A stretch of DNA of 64,000 nucleotides from Gammaproteobacteria bacterium (GTDB lineage Bacteria > Pseudomonadota > Gammaproteobacteria > Enterobacterales > Psychrobiaceae). The notes beneath the pieces were generated by a model. The model saw only the letters and a program-made list of their open reading frames with translations. It was not told the DNA's origin and ran no database searches. The translations under genes and the position numbers were made by a program. Within the stretch, counting starts at the first letter, position 1. Each line of letters opens with the position of its first letter. The stretch spans positions 1 through 64,000 of the forward strand of contig JABSRU010000006.1 in assembly GCA_013214965.1 (NCBI GenBank), written 5' to 3'. Below, piece after piece: positions 25,587-35,296 of this stretch.

Positions 25587-26459
25587 ATGAGCCAAGCATT
25601 AAGCCAATTATTAGACTTGTTGACCTTAGAGAAAATTGAACAGGGGATTTACCGCGGCAACAGTCAAGATCTAGGCTTTGGGCGGGTGTTTGGCGGACAA
25701 GTTATTGGCCAAGCATTAAGCGCTGCCAAGCAAACTCTGAGTTCAGAATGGGGCATTAACTCATTTCATTGTTACTTTCTACGGATGGGCGATTGTGCGA
25801 AACCTATTGTTTATGACGTAGAAGCAATTCGTGACGGTCGCTCTATTTCCACTCGGCGGATTAAAGCGATTCAAAATGGTAAGGCTATTTTCTATTTAAC
25901 AGCCTCATTTAATATGCCGCAAGAAGGCTTTGAACATCAAGAAACTATGCCTCAAGTAGCAGAACCAGAAGGTTTATATTCTGAATTAGACATGGCGCGT
26001 AAATTTAAAGACCTTATTCCACCAGCCATTCGCGACCAGCTGACCAGCGACAAACCGATTGAAATCCGTCCGGTTGAACAATTTAATGTCCTTAATCCGG
26101 AAAAAATGGCCCCAGTTCGTCATGTCTGGATGAAAGCCAGTAGTACTTTACCCGATGATCCCCGGATTCATAAATACTTACTTGCCTATGCTTCTGATTT
26201 CACTTTTTTACCGGTCGCCGGTCAGCCCCATGGCTTATCAGTGATGACCCCTAACCTCCAAATTGCCACGATCGATCACAGCATGTGGTTTCATCGTGAT
26301 TTTAGGTTTGACGATTGGCTACTCTATGAAATCAACAGCCCAAGCGCTAGCGGTGGTCGCGGTTTTGTCACCGGACGCTTTTATGATCGCCAAGGACGCT
26401 TAGTCGCCAGCACCGCACAAGAAGGTGTGATGCGCTGGGCTAATACAGATAAAAAATAG
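25587..26459 (+). CDS. tesB: Acyl-CoA thioesterase II (TesB)
   Basis: TesB hydrolyses medium- and long-chain acyl-CoA to free acid and CoA. The 290-residue protein has the double hot-dog layout. The N-terminal half contains Gly-Arg-Val-Phe-Gly-Gly-Gln-Val-Ile-Gly-Gln-Ala. The C-terminal half contains Ala-Tyr-Ala-Ser-Asp, whose Asp matches the E. coli catalytic Asp204, then Ser-Met-Trp-Phe-His and a final Ala-Gln-Glu-Gly-Val-Met-Arg with the catalytic Gln. Length and motifs equal E. coli TesB. AAAGGA precedes the ATG. It is monocistronic; an MFS pseudogene follows three bases after the stop. Confidence 0.95.
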   Translation: MSQALSQLLDLLTLEKIEQGIYRGNSQDLGFGRVFGGQVIGQALSAAKQTLSSEWGINSFHCYFLRMGDCAKPIVYDVEAIRDGRSISTRRIKAIQNGKAIFYLTASFNMPQEGFEHQETMPQVAEPEGLYSELDMARKFKDLIPPAIRDQLTSDKPIEIRPVEQFNVLNPEKMAPVRHVWMKASSTLPDDPRIHKYLLAYASDFTFLPVAGQPHGLSVMTPNLQIATIDHSMWFHRDFRFDDWLLYEINSPSASGGRGFVTGRFYDRQGRLVASTAQEGVMRWANTDKK

Positions 26460-26461
26460 AC

Positions 26462-27319
26462 ATGAAGTATTCATCGCAGAGTGAACGACTATGCTTAACG
26501 CTAACGACTATCATTACGGCGTTATGTTTTTCTGTGTGGGGTGCATTACTCAATGGCAAAGTTTGCGGGAGATCCCTGGGTTTATCGCTTTCACCGCCGT
26601 GTTTTTGTTATTGGTAATGAACAAATATTAATCGCCTTGTATTTACTGAGTTTCGGCGTCGCTATCACTGGCTTTTCCCCTTTGAGTATGGGCTTTATGC
26701 CACCACAGTATTAATGTCTATCGGTTTTCATTATTTTTAAACCGTTAATAACTCATTGGCGTTACAATGGGGTAAGGAAAGAAGGAAGGAAGGAAGACGC
26801 CCCTGCCTTTTTCGACAAAATGATCTCCGTAAAATCATTAACGGCCTTAATAACCTACGGCGCTATTTGGGTGTATGTTTCGGTGTTGGCATGGCAATTC
26901 TCGACCATTTACTTAATTTTTGGCGGGTTAGGCTTTGTCCCTAAAATCACCAGAATTGGGAAGAAACGGACCTTAACGTTAGAGTATATTGGTCTTATTA
27001 TTGTATTTTGTGGCTATGCAATGGTCGAAAATCAATATATTGCTAATGATTGTATGTCATTGACCATTTGTTTTTCGCGATGGCAATTGCCTTAAAAACT
27101 TATTTTCAAAAAATAGCCGATCCAAAAGATATAGCCGCAACATCCGGGGTTAGTTTCACAATAAACCATATTGCGGCAGTTGTTTTGCCTGCCGTTTTTG
27201 GCATTATCTGGCTCACCAATCCAGCATGGGTATTTTACACCGGCGCAGCCATTGCATTTGTTTCTCTGGGATTATCGCAATTGATAAAGTTGCACAGCAG
27301 CACACCAGCCAGTGAATAA
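26462..27319 (+). pseudogene. Multiply frameshifted MFS transporter gene
   Basis: Several frames give consecutive pieces of one 12-helix major facilitator protein. It starts with ATG at 26462 (TM1 with Phe-Ser-Val-Trp-Gly-Ala-Leu). It continues in other frames with Arg-Glu-Ile-Pro-Gly-Phe-Ile-Ala-Phe, then Met-Ser-Ile-Gly-Phe-His-Tyr-Phe, then Leu-Ala-Leu-Gln-Trp. It ends with Asp-His-Leu-Phe-Phe-Ala-Met-Ala-Ile-Ala-Leu-Lys-Thr-Tyr-Phe-Gln-Lys (27050-27319). At least four frame changes and several stops are needed. A (GAAG)4 tract at 26781-26796 marks one disrupted point. The product cannot be made. Confidence 0.8.
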
Positions 27320-27451
27320 ATAACAATGATTGATTGATTGACTCATTCAGCAGTGGCACATCGCGCCTTATAAATAGTTGTGCCAAGTTGGTTTTGGGTT
27401 TTGTATGGAAAATGGGGATAATTACATCATAATCACTTGTTGGTATTGATT

Positions 27452-28354
27452 TTACAGTAGACTTAATTTTTTTATTTCCCTTGAGTGAGGAAATTTTTTA
27501 CTAACAGCGTTTATTGCCTGCCATATATAAAAATTATTTTTTGTACTTCTTTGTTCTGATTCTTTCCAGTTTTTATTATTGATACCCCTTGATCTTGCTG
27601 CGATGTCATCAACATTATCAAGTTCCTCTAGTAAATATTTAATAAAAAATTTACCAAGATTCTTTTTATCTGTAATTATAATTAACTCATTCCAAAAGGA
27701 ATTAGCATCATATGATTTTTTAAATAACTTCTCCTTCGCAATTTTTGTTTTCGGTAGTTTACTACCTTTTCCAATACGACCTTTTATTACTAGTTCAGAC
27801 CAACGTGCTGTTCCTTCTGTATACCATCGGTTTTTAAAATAAGTATATCCATTTTGGTACAAATGAAATAATTCATGCTCTACAGTATTACTGTTTAGGT
27901 TTACTCCACCTGAAATATCCATAGCAAGAACATTTACGGACGCTTTGCCAACCAAAGACCTATTGAATTTTGAAGTGCCATCATAGGCGACTCCATTTTT
28001 TGGACCTTTTTTGTTATTCGAAAAGTTTAATATATTCACGTCAATATAATGAGCACGACCTTTATATCGATTGCTTTTCAAAGGGTTCTTTAAGCCAACC
28101 TCGTATTTAAGGAACCGATTAGAATCCGTCAGTCTTTTACCTATACTCTCGATGAAGTCAGGAATCTTATTATGATTAATATCAGCCCGTCGGCTTTTAG
28201 GTAGTTCATCTTTTCCGGATAGGGAATAAAAAACTCTAAATTCATCATATACAACGACCTTTTCGAGATTACTTCTTCTTTTCTCCCACGATCCTGCATT
28301 TGCAATACAAGAGAACATTGGAATAAGTAACACTAATATTTTTGAAATATACAT
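27452..28354 (-). CDS. Secreted HExxH metalloprotease-like protein (MXAN_6640-like)
   Basis: The 300 residues begin with a signal peptide (about 1-20, ending Ala-Asn-Ala). The zinc-peptidase motif is His-Glu-Leu-Phe-His (HExxH), followed about 20 residues later by Tyr-Thr-Glu-Gly-Thr-Ala-Arg-Trp, whose Glu would be the third zinc ligand, as in gluzincins. The N-terminal half (Val-Phe-Tyr-Ser-Leu-Ser-Gly, then Pro-Asp-Phe-Ile-Glu) resembles the MXAN_6640-type putative metalloproteases. Substrate is unknown. Base composition is visibly richer in A+T than its neighbours and it lies beside a decayed gene, so recent acquisition is likely. It is monocistronic. Confidence 0.7.
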   Translation of the reverse strand: MYISKILVLLIPMFSCIANAGSWEKRRSNLEKVVVYDEFRVFYSLSGKDELPKSRRADINHNKIPDFIESIGKRLTDSNRFLKYEVGLKNPLKSNRYKGRAHYIDVNILNFSNNKKGPKNGVAYDGTSKFNRSLVGKASVNVLAMDISGGVNLNSNTVEHELFHLYQNGYTYFKNRWYTEGTARWSELVIKGRIGKGSKLPKTKIAKEKLFKKSYDANSFWNELIIITDKKNLGKFFIKYLLEELDNVDDIAARSRGINNKNWKESEQRSTKNNFYIWQAINAVSKKFPHSREIKKLSLL

Positions 28355-28448
28355 TGCTAAATCCGTTTAAATCCATCGTGATAGAGCGACCCATTACTGG
28401 ACCTGAGATGCTCAATACGTGATTAATTAAGCCTCAAGGGGCAATACA

Positions 28449-31400
28449 TTACCGTGCAAATATTTCCACTTTGCTGTGGCCATTGCCTTGGGCGGTAATT
28501 TGCACTCTGGTACCTACTCGCTCGACTAGGCCTTGGACATGGGAAATTAAGCCAATTTGACGACCACTGGCTTGCAGTGAATCCAAACAACTTAATGCCA
28601 CTTCAAGGGTATCGGGATCAAGCGTGCCGAAGCCTTCATCAATAAATAGCGTTTTAATGTTAGTTTGCAAACTCGTGATCGAACCTAACCCTAGCGCTAA
28701 GGCTAATGAGACTAAAAAGGTTTCACCGCCAGATAAGCTTTCAATCGAACGAATATCATCGCCCATGTCTTGATCGACAATTTGTAAATCAAGCTCAGCG
28801 CCGGGCACTCGCTGTAATTGATAACGTGGCGCTAGTTCTTTTAGGTGATGATTAGCCGACAGTAACATTTGTTCCAAGGTTAGGCTTTGCGCAAATGTTC
28901 TAAATTTTGCACCATCGGCGGCGCCAATAAGATCCTTCATCGCTAACCATAACTCGGTATTACTCGTTTGATCATCAATTTGTTGCTGGAGTTCACCATG
29001 ACGGATCATCGCTTGATTATGCTGTTCTAACTGACTGCGTAAATCAAATTGATTTTGTTCATATTGCTTAAGCGCAGCACTCAAAGATTGCTGAAGCATT
29101 TGCCGCTGCTGTTCACTTGTTTGCGCGGGTTGCGGACTAAGTTCTGGTAACGTCTCAATTAACTGCTGCTGATGATTAACCAACTCATCATGTTGTAACG
29201 CTAAACTCCTTTGCTGATCAGCGTATACCGCTTGAGCCTGATGATGATGCTGATTTAAACTAGCCTGCTGCTGTCGCTGCTCAATGACCCATTGATGATC
29301 ATAATTGAGTAATTGTTGTAATTCCTGATGAGACAAAGCCAATTGCGCTAACCACTGTTGCCATTGCTGCTCTAACTGTTGTATTTGAGCATTTAACGTC
29401 TGTTGCTGCTGCTGAACTTGTTGCTGTTGGCTTTGAATGACTAACTGTTTATTTTTACTGCTGGTGAGCCCTTGTTCGGCATTGCGTAGCGCCGTGGCTA
29501 ATTGTGCTAAATGATCCTGTAGTACCTGTTTAAGATCCTGTGGGGTCTTACCCTGACATAATTGGTCAATCTCTTGTTGCAATTGTGCTACTTGACCAAT
29601 AAGTTGCTCTACTTGTTCAGTGAGTGGCTGTGCTTGGCGTTGAAGATGGCTTTGCTCTGCCGTTAATGCAATATGCTGTTGTTCTAAATCCTGTAGTTGA
29701 ACTGAAATTTCATTTTTATAATTATTTTTCTCAATATATTGCTCAATTTTCCCAGCCAGTTCCCGCTTGAATTGTTCGAGTAAAGACGCCTTGGCTAGTA
29801 AAGCCTCCCAATCTGCTGGCGGATAAAACTCACTTAGTAATACCACTCTTGCGCTCATCTGTTGTGACATTTGTTGTTGGTAATCGAGTGCAATATTACA
29901 ATCAGTTTGGGCAGTGGTTAGCTGAAATTGGCACTGCTGAAGGTTTTGTAAGGTTAATTCCTCATGATGCAGATGGCTACTGAGTTCTTTTTCTAGTGTT
30001 CTCACTTGTTCAATCATTTCGGACAGCGCAATCTGTTGCTGTTTTTTATCGGCTAATGATTGTTGCTGCCCGACGATCTCTGTTTCTATTTGCGCTAACA
30101 CTTGCGGGGTTATCTCAATCGTCGATATTGCACTCAGTAGCGATGACAACTGTTCAATTTCACTGATGACACTTGCTTGTTGCTCTACCAGCTGATTACC
30201 GATGGCTTCACACTGGACCAACTGAGTTTTAAGCTGGTTTAAATCTTGATTAAGACATTGACTACGCTGCGATAATTGATCAACTAGGCGTTCGCCAATA
30301 TTAACGTCTTCCGCATAGGGATGATCACAACTGCCACATAATGCGCAAGGTTGTTGTGATACTAATTGTGCGCGGTGCTCAGTTAACGACATAATTTGTT
30401 GCGCCCCGAGTAAGGCGTGCTCGGCCTCGGCAACGGCTGGCGTTAATTGGCTAAGCTTATCGCGAGTGGCACGATAATCGAGTTTGGTTTGTTGTAGTTG
30501 CTCAGCCAGTTCTTGCTGTTGGCGCTGCTTGTCACTGATCATCACCTGGTATTGCAGCCCTTGATTGGCCAACTGCTGCTGTGAGATTAAATTAGCCAGC
30601 TGTTGTTGCTCTTGCTCAATCAACAACTCTAGTTGATTAAGATCTTGCCCTTGATGATGGGGCTGTAACCGCGCTAAATTTTCAGTTAGCTGCTGTTGTT
30701 GTTGTTTTTGCTCAGTCTGGGTGTGTTTTAGCTGGGTTAGTTGTTGCTCTTTTTCACCAATGATTTTTTTTAAATCACTGGCCTGTTGTTGATATTGCTG
30801 ACAACTAATACTAGCCTGTTGATGATCGTTAATCGTTTGTTCAAGCACATTAAGTTGGGTTGTTAACTTTTCAAGCTGATGATTTTCATTAATAAATACC
30901 GATAAATCATTGATCAAAATTTGTTGGCGTTGTTGCTGTTGATTATTACCTTTAAGCCGTCTGTCTACCGTAGTCTGCTGTTCACTTAATTGTTCAAGTT
31001 GCTGCTGCTTTTGGACCAACTGATGATTGAGGTGAGTGACTTCAACCTGCTGATTAATCGCATGCTCAAGTAATGGTAGTTGCTGCTCAAATTGTTGACT
31101 GGTTTGTTCATTGACTAACCGTAACTGCTTTACTTGGCCATCGATCTCATCAATCTCAACCTGTTGTGTGGTGTTTGTATCAACGAACTGCGCGAGTTGC
31201 TGTTGGTATTGCTGCTGTTGTTGGTTATTGACGTTTAGTTGCTCATTAATAGGACGAGCACGCTGTGCTAATTCAACTTGCTCAACCAGTTCCGCCGTTT
31301 GCTCATGTGCTAACATTGCCTGACTCGCGTCTTCACACAATACGCGACTAGTAGCGACCTGCGCTTCAAGCAGCTTGCTACTGATTAAATGTTGTTCTAA

Positions 31401-32189
31401 CCAAGTGAGCTGACGTGTTTGCTCATTAACTTCGCAAATAGACTCATTGACTTGCCCTAATTGACTCGCCAATGACTGTTGCTGCTCGGCACTGAGTAAC
31501 ATCACTTCGCCCAAGCGCTCTCGTAGGATCATTAACTGTTGTTCTTCATCTTTAGCCCGTAGAAAAGCGAGTTTAGATATTTCTGAATACAGCTGGGTGC
31601 CAGTGATCCGTTCTAGCAATTCCGAACGCTCCTTCGCTGGAGCTTTTAGAAAGGCAGCAAAATCTCCCTGAGCCAACAAAACTGAGCGCCGAAATTGATC
31701 GTAATTAAGCCCAATTAATTGTTCGATATGACTTAATACTTCGGTTTTTTTGGTCGCTAAGATCTGTTCATTGGCCAAGCAAGTCAAACTCATTTCCTGA
31801 GCCTGAATTCGTCCACTAGCGCTGCCCCGCGCTCGCTTTACTGACCAACGGGCACAATATTGCTTAGCGTCTTCCAATTCAAAAACCACTTCACTATAGG
31901 CACTAGCAGCACCGCGCGTTAAAATATGACGAACATCATTACTCTTTAATCGCTCATTCTCTTCGCTGTTGTGATGACCAATCGCCGGGCCTCGACGCGC
32001 ACTATTAAACCGTGGCATCGCATCAAACAAACTCAAGCAAATAGCATCAAGTAAAGTACTTTTTCCTGAACCGGTATTGCCACAAATCGCAAACAAACCA
32101 GCATCGGCTAACACACCTTCAGCAAAATCGATAGAGAATGGTGCCGATAAGCTCGCCAAATTTTCGCCTTTCAGAGATATTATTTTCAT
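28449..32189 (-). CDS. sbcC: SbcC, nuclease complex ATPase subunit
   Basis: SbcC is the Rad50-like SMC ATPase that, with SbcD, cuts DNA hairpins and processes ends. The 1246-residue protein has an N-terminal Walker A (Gly-Asn-Thr-Gly-Ser-Gly-Lys-Ser, near 37-44). Two very long coiled coils flank a zinc hook Cys-Ala-Leu-Cys near residue 615. The C-terminal signature Leu-Ser-Gly-Gly-Glu and Walker B Phe-Ile-Asp-Glu-Gly-Phe-Gly-Thr-Leu-Asp follow. The coiled coils are unusually rich in Gln, often in runs of three or more. The start overlaps the sbcD stop by four bases, so the two are translationally coupled. Length is slightly above E. coli SbcC. Confidence 0.96.
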   Translation of the reverse strand: MKIISLKGENLASLSAPFSIDFAEGVLADAGLFAICGNTGSGKSTLLDAICLSLFDAMPRFNSARRGPAIGHHNSEENERLKSNDVRHILTRGAASAYSEVVFELEDAKQYCARWSVKRARGSASGRIQAQEMSLTCLANEQILATKKTEVLSHIEQLIGLNYDQFRRSVLLAQGDFAAFLKAPAKERSELLERITGTQLYSEISKLAFLRAKDEEQQLMILRERLGEVMLLSAEQQQSLASQLGQVNESICEVNEQTRQLTWLEQHLISSKLLEAQVATSRVLCEDASQAMLAHEQTAELVEQVELAQRARPINEQLNVNNQQQQQYQQQLAQFVDTNTTQQVEIDEIDGQVKQLRLVNEQTSQQFEQQLPLLEHAINQQVEVTHLNHQLVQKQQQLEQLSEQQTTVDRRLKGNNQQQQRQQILINDLSVFINENHQLEKLTTQLNVLEQTINDHQQASISCQQYQQQASDLKKIIGEKEQQLTQLKHTQTEQKQQQQQLTENLARLQPHHQGQDLNQLELLIEQEQQQLANLISQQQLANQGLQYQVMISDKQRQQQELAEQLQQTKLDYRATRDKLSQLTPAVAEAEHALLGAQQIMSLTEHRAQLVSQQPCALCGSCDHPYAEDVNIGERLVDQLSQRSQCLNQDLNQLKTQLVQCEAIGNQLVEQQASVISEIEQLSSLLSAISTIEITPQVLAQIETEIVGQQQSLADKKQQQIALSEMIEQVRTLEKELSSHLHHEELTLQNLQQCQFQLTTAQTDCNIALDYQQQMSQQMSARVVLLSEFYPPADWEALLAKASLLEQFKRELAGKIEQYIEKNNYKNEISVQLQDLEQQHIALTAEQSHLQRQAQPLTEQVEQLIGQVAQLQQEIDQLCQGKTPQDLKQVLQDHLAQLATALRNAEQGLTSSKNKQLVIQSQQQQVQQQQQTLNAQIQQLEQQWQQWLAQLALSHQELQQLLNYDHQWVIEQRQQQASLNQHHHQAQAVYADQQRSLALQHDELVNHQQQLIETLPELSPQPAQTSEQQRQMLQQSLSAALKQYEQNQFDLRSQLEQHNQAMIRHGELQQQIDDQTSNTELWLAMKDLIGAADGAKFRTFAQSLTLEQMLLSANHHLKELAPRYQLQRVPGAELDLQIVDQDMGDDIRSIESLSGGETFLVSLALALGLGSITSLQTNIKTLFIDEGFGTLDPDTLEVALSCLDSLQASGRQIGLISHVQGLVERVGTRVQITAQGNGHSKVEIFAR

Positions 32190-33442
32190 GGTTTATTATC
32201 TTGTGCTTGGTCTTGTTGCTGGTAAGTCGATAACAATTCACTAAACGCTTGGCAATATTTTTGCGGCGGTTGTTCATTGTATTGTGAGAAATACTTCAAT
32301 GAAAAAACTTGTTCAGGCTGCAATTGATTTAACAGTTCAGTGGTCAACATGCTCGGTTGATTTTTTTGATCGCGATAGCTAGTCGAAATTTTAACCAATC
32401 GAACGGCTTTATCAGCAAGCGCGGCACTTATTTTATCCCGTAACATCGCTTGAGGTTGCTCAAGTAACACTAACACCTCTAACAACGGTTGTTCGGCTAA
32501 GGGTTTTTCAACCACCGTTAGCTCGGTTAATTCCGCTAAAACTTGGGTTAATGGTTGCGGCTTCGCTGGTACCCGTAGTATTTCAATGGTTCGAGGAATT
32601 ATCAATGGCTCAACTGAGACAAGTTGTGGCCCTGCAAATTCCAGTAATTTAACCTGATGCTGATAATCCTTTTCAGCTAACGACATTGGGATCACAGAGC
32701 CACTATAATAAACAGGTTCACCACCGAGTTGCTGCGGGCGGTGTAAATGTCCTAATCCGGTATAGTCGAATGCTTGGCTGAAAATAGAAATAGGCAAAGC
32801 ATGTTGATTACCTCCCAAAATTCGACGTTCTGACATTTCACTAATTTGACTCGACACCATATAGGCATGGCCTAAGGCGATACTCGCTTGCTCGGGAGTA
32901 TTTCGGTGCTTAATTTCATGTGCCAACTGCTGATAAATTCTAGCAACCCCTGCAATCAATTTATCATCACAGTCGGGTTCGATGGAGGCTAAATCAAGAT
33001 CCCCTGCCCGTAAAAACGGCACTGCGGCGACCCGAGCCGTCACTTCTCCTTGAGCATTAGTGAGTTCAATAATTAACTTATCCAAATCAAGCTGCTGATC
33101 GTCTAAGCGTGGTAAAGAACCAATAATGCTGATATCAAAGGCTTTAAGTAGTTGATCCGGTGCATCGAGTTTGCTGGGAGAGTCGTGATTACCCGCCACT
33201 AACACAATATTAAGTTGCGGCAGTTGTTGCTTTAGCTTCGCCAGAAAACGATAGAGCTGCTGCCAGGCCCAAGCTGGCGGATTAGCACTATCAAAAATAT
33301 CTCCAGCCACCAATAACGCATCTACTTTATGCAGCTGTAATTGCGTAAACAACCAGTCTAAAAACTGTTGCTGTTCAAATTGTCGTGAAATACCGAGTAA
33401 TTGATGGCCTAAATGCCAATCTGATGTATGAATAATGCGCAT
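32186..33442 (-). CDS. sbcD: SbcD, nuclease subunit
   Basis: SbcD is the Mre11-like Mn-dependent nuclease. The phosphodiesterase motifs occur in order: Asp-Trp-His-Leu-Gly (9-13), Gly-Asp-Ile-Phe-Asp (about 47-51), Gly-Asn-His-Asp (about 84-87), Gly-His-Ala-Tyr and Gly-His-Leu-His. The C-terminal region carries the capping domain. At 418 residues it is near the usual length. It is the first gene of the sbcDC pair. The start ATG is at 33440-33442, divergent from the sensor kinase with a 100-base gap. Confidence 0.96.
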   Translation of the reverse strand: MRIIHTSDWHLGHQLLGISRQFEQQQFLDWLFTQLQLHKVDALLVAGDIFDSANPPAWAWQQLYRFLAKLKQQLPQLNIVLVAGNHDSPSKLDAPDQLLKAFDISIIGSLPRLDDQQLDLDKLIIELTNAQGEVTARVAAVPFLRAGDLDLASIEPDCDDKLIAGVARIYQQLAHEIKHRNTPEQASIALGHAYMVSSQISEMSERRILGGNQHALPISIFSQAFDYTGLGHLHRPQQLGGEPVYYSGSVIPMSLAEKDYQHQVKLLEFAGPQLVSVEPLIIPRTIEILRVPAKPQPLTQVLAELTELTVVEKPLAEQPLLEVLVLLEQPQAMLRDKISAALADKAVRLVKISTSYRDQKNQPSMLTTELLNQLQPEQVFSLKYFSQYNEQPPQKYCQAFSELLSTYQQQDQAQDNKP

Positions 33443-33542
33443 GTTTTTCCACGAAGTAGCAATTCTTTTGCTATCTTAAAGGTAATCACCTATTTTTAGA
33501 ATGCTCATTAGATAATTTATTCCTATTATGGAGAGATAACCA

Positions 33543-35237
33543 GTGCCGACGGTAAGCCTATCGCAAAAACTGCTAATGAAAGTTCTGTCTTCATTTGTTA
33601 TTTTGACTTTCTTTATAGCATTCGCCCAAGTTGTTTTTGGCTATTTTTCAGTAAAACATAATTTTGAGCAAGAACTGCAGCGTCTTGAAGTAACCCTCAA
33701 TGCCAGTCTTAGTCAAGCGATTTGGGAGCTCAACGAAGACCAAATTTCCGCCATTGGCAAAGGACTATCTACGATGCCAATGGTCAAAGCGGTGATTGTT
33801 CGCGATGAAAATAACGACATTATTTTTCAAGGAGGATCATTAGCCCATCTATTAGATCATAAGGCCTCATTTAGCAGCAGTACCTCAGCCTATAGTGACA
33901 GCACCCTATTTGGCCGTACTTCACCGCTAACATTTAAATTTTCTGGCAATAATACGATTGATAAGAAAAATATTGTGGGATCCTTAAGTTTATTTTCCAG
34001 CCATCAAGAGGTTTTTAGCAAAGTATTAATTCAAACCATTATTCCAGTCTTGGGTATGTTGTTAGGTATTGCCATTTTAATCTATATTATCAAAGCAATG
34101 TTTCGAACATTATTAACCACCCCATTAGAAAAGCTTAGCCAAGATATAGCCCGAATAGACCTTGATCGTATTAGCCAATCAAAGCTAAAAATATCATCTC
34201 AACAACAAGATGAACTCACCCTACTGGCTCACTCATTTAATTTAATGCTAACCAAACTCGAAGAGTATAAATATAGTCTAGAACAAACTCAGCAAAAATT
34301 AATGAATGCAAATCAGCAACTAGACAGACAAAATGCGTCATTAGAGCAAGAAGTGACCCGCAAGACGGCCACGTTAAATAAAGTGATCGATAAGCTAGCT
34401 CATCAAAAAAGTGAATTAGAGATGAGTGATTTAGAACTCAGAACCTCGATAGAGCAACTTAAACAAACTCAAAACCAGTTGGTTGAATCAGAAAAAATGG
34501 CCTCATTAGGTAGCTTAGTGGCTGGAATTTCTCATGAAATAAATACCCCAGTGGGCATAGGCGTGACCGCGGTTAGTTACTTGTCTGAGTGTATTGAAGC
34601 ACTTAATAAATCCGTTGATAACAAATCACTGTCGCACCGACAAATGAGCCTATTTTTAAAAAACTCACGAGAAAGTGCCTCTCTCTTAATGACCAACCTC
34701 AACAAGGCATCACAATTAATCCAAAGCTTTAAAGACATCGCGGTTGATCAAACGAGTGAGGCAATTCGAGATGTCAATCTGCACAAGTACCTTAAAGAAG
34801 TCATTATCTCATTACAGCCTAAATTGAAGCGAACACAACATCAGATTGTGGTTAATTGTGAGGATATTATTATTGTGCGTTGTCGTGCTGGCGCACTCTC
34901 ACAAATTTTCACCAACATGATTTTAAATTCATTAATTCATGCTTTTGAAACGACACCACAGGGGAAAATAACCTTTACTTTAACTCAAAACGAGCAGTCA
35001 ATTTGCATTCATTACGAGGACAATGGTGTCGGTATTTCATCGGAAAATTTACAGCAATTATTTGAACCTTTTTTCACCACTAAACGTGGTCAAGGTGGCA
35101 GTGGCTTGGGCACTCATATCCTATACAACATCGTTACTCAATCCTTAAAAGGGACAATAACCGCACAAAGTGAACAAAACCAAGGGTTGAGCTACCACAT
35201 AAAGTTCCCTAGAGTCATGCCCCATGCTCGGAGATAA
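33543..35237 (+). CDS. Membrane sensor histidine kinase
   Basis: The 564-residue kinase has TM1 at about 14-36, a periplasmic sensor of about 130 residues, TM2 at about 168-190, a HAMP-like region and a long coiled coil (about 240-315). A phospho-acceptor region follows with His in Gly-Ile-Ser-His-Glu-Ile-Asn-Thr-Pro near 331. The ATPase domain has an N box (Asn-Met-Ile-Leu-Asn-Ser), G1 Asp-Asn-Gly-Val-Gly-Ile, F box Phe-Glu-Pro-Phe-Phe-Thr-Thr-Lys and G2 Gly-Ser-Gly-Leu-Gly. The signal and partner are unknown; no response regulator gene is adjacent. The GTG start is supported by GGAGAG eight bases upstream. Confidence 0.85.
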   Translation: MPTVSLSQKLLMKVLSSFVILTFFIAFAQVVFGYFSVKHNFEQELQRLEVTLNASLSQAIWELNEDQISAIGKGLSTMPMVKAVIVRDENNDIIFQGGSLAHLLDHKASFSSSTSAYSDSTLFGRTSPLTFKFSGNNTIDKKNIVGSLSLFSSHQEVFSKVLIQTIIPVLGMLLGIAILIYIIKAMFRTLLTTPLEKLSQDIARIDLDRISQSKLKISSQQQDELTLLAHSFNLMLTKLEEYKYSLEQTQQKLMNANQQLDRQNASLEQEVTRKTATLNKVIDKLAHQKSELEMSDLELRTSIEQLKQTQNQLVESEKMASLGSLVAGISHEINTPVGIGVTAVSYLSECIEALNKSVDNKSLSHRQMSLFLKNSRESASLLMTNLNKASQLIQSFKDIAVDQTSEAIRDVNLHKYLKEVIISLQPKLKRTQHQIVVNCEDIIIVRCRAGALSQIFTNMILNSLIHAFETTPQGKITFTLTQNEQSICIHYEDNGVGISSENLQQLFEPFFTTKRGQGGSGLGTHILYNIVTQSLKGTITAQSEQNQGLSYHIKFPRVMPHARR

Positions 35238-35296
35238 CTTGCACTACCCTCGAATTTTAAATACACTTTATTTTTCTCATTTGTGTAGTGACTATT

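Noticed and set aside
26820-27095. Independent 91-codon membrane protein gene
   Set aside because: Its sequence fits as a middle piece of the frameshifted MFS transporter that runs from 26462 to 27319.
27050-27319. Independent 89-codon membrane protein gene
   Set aside because: It is the C-terminal end of the same MFS gene, beginning inside a helix and without a ribosome site.
28449-33442. Part of a defence island (SbcCD beside kinase, RdgC and metalloprotease)
   Set aside because: sbcCD and rdgC are ordinary housekeeping repair genes in this group, and no nuclease, toxin or defence signature genes accompany them.
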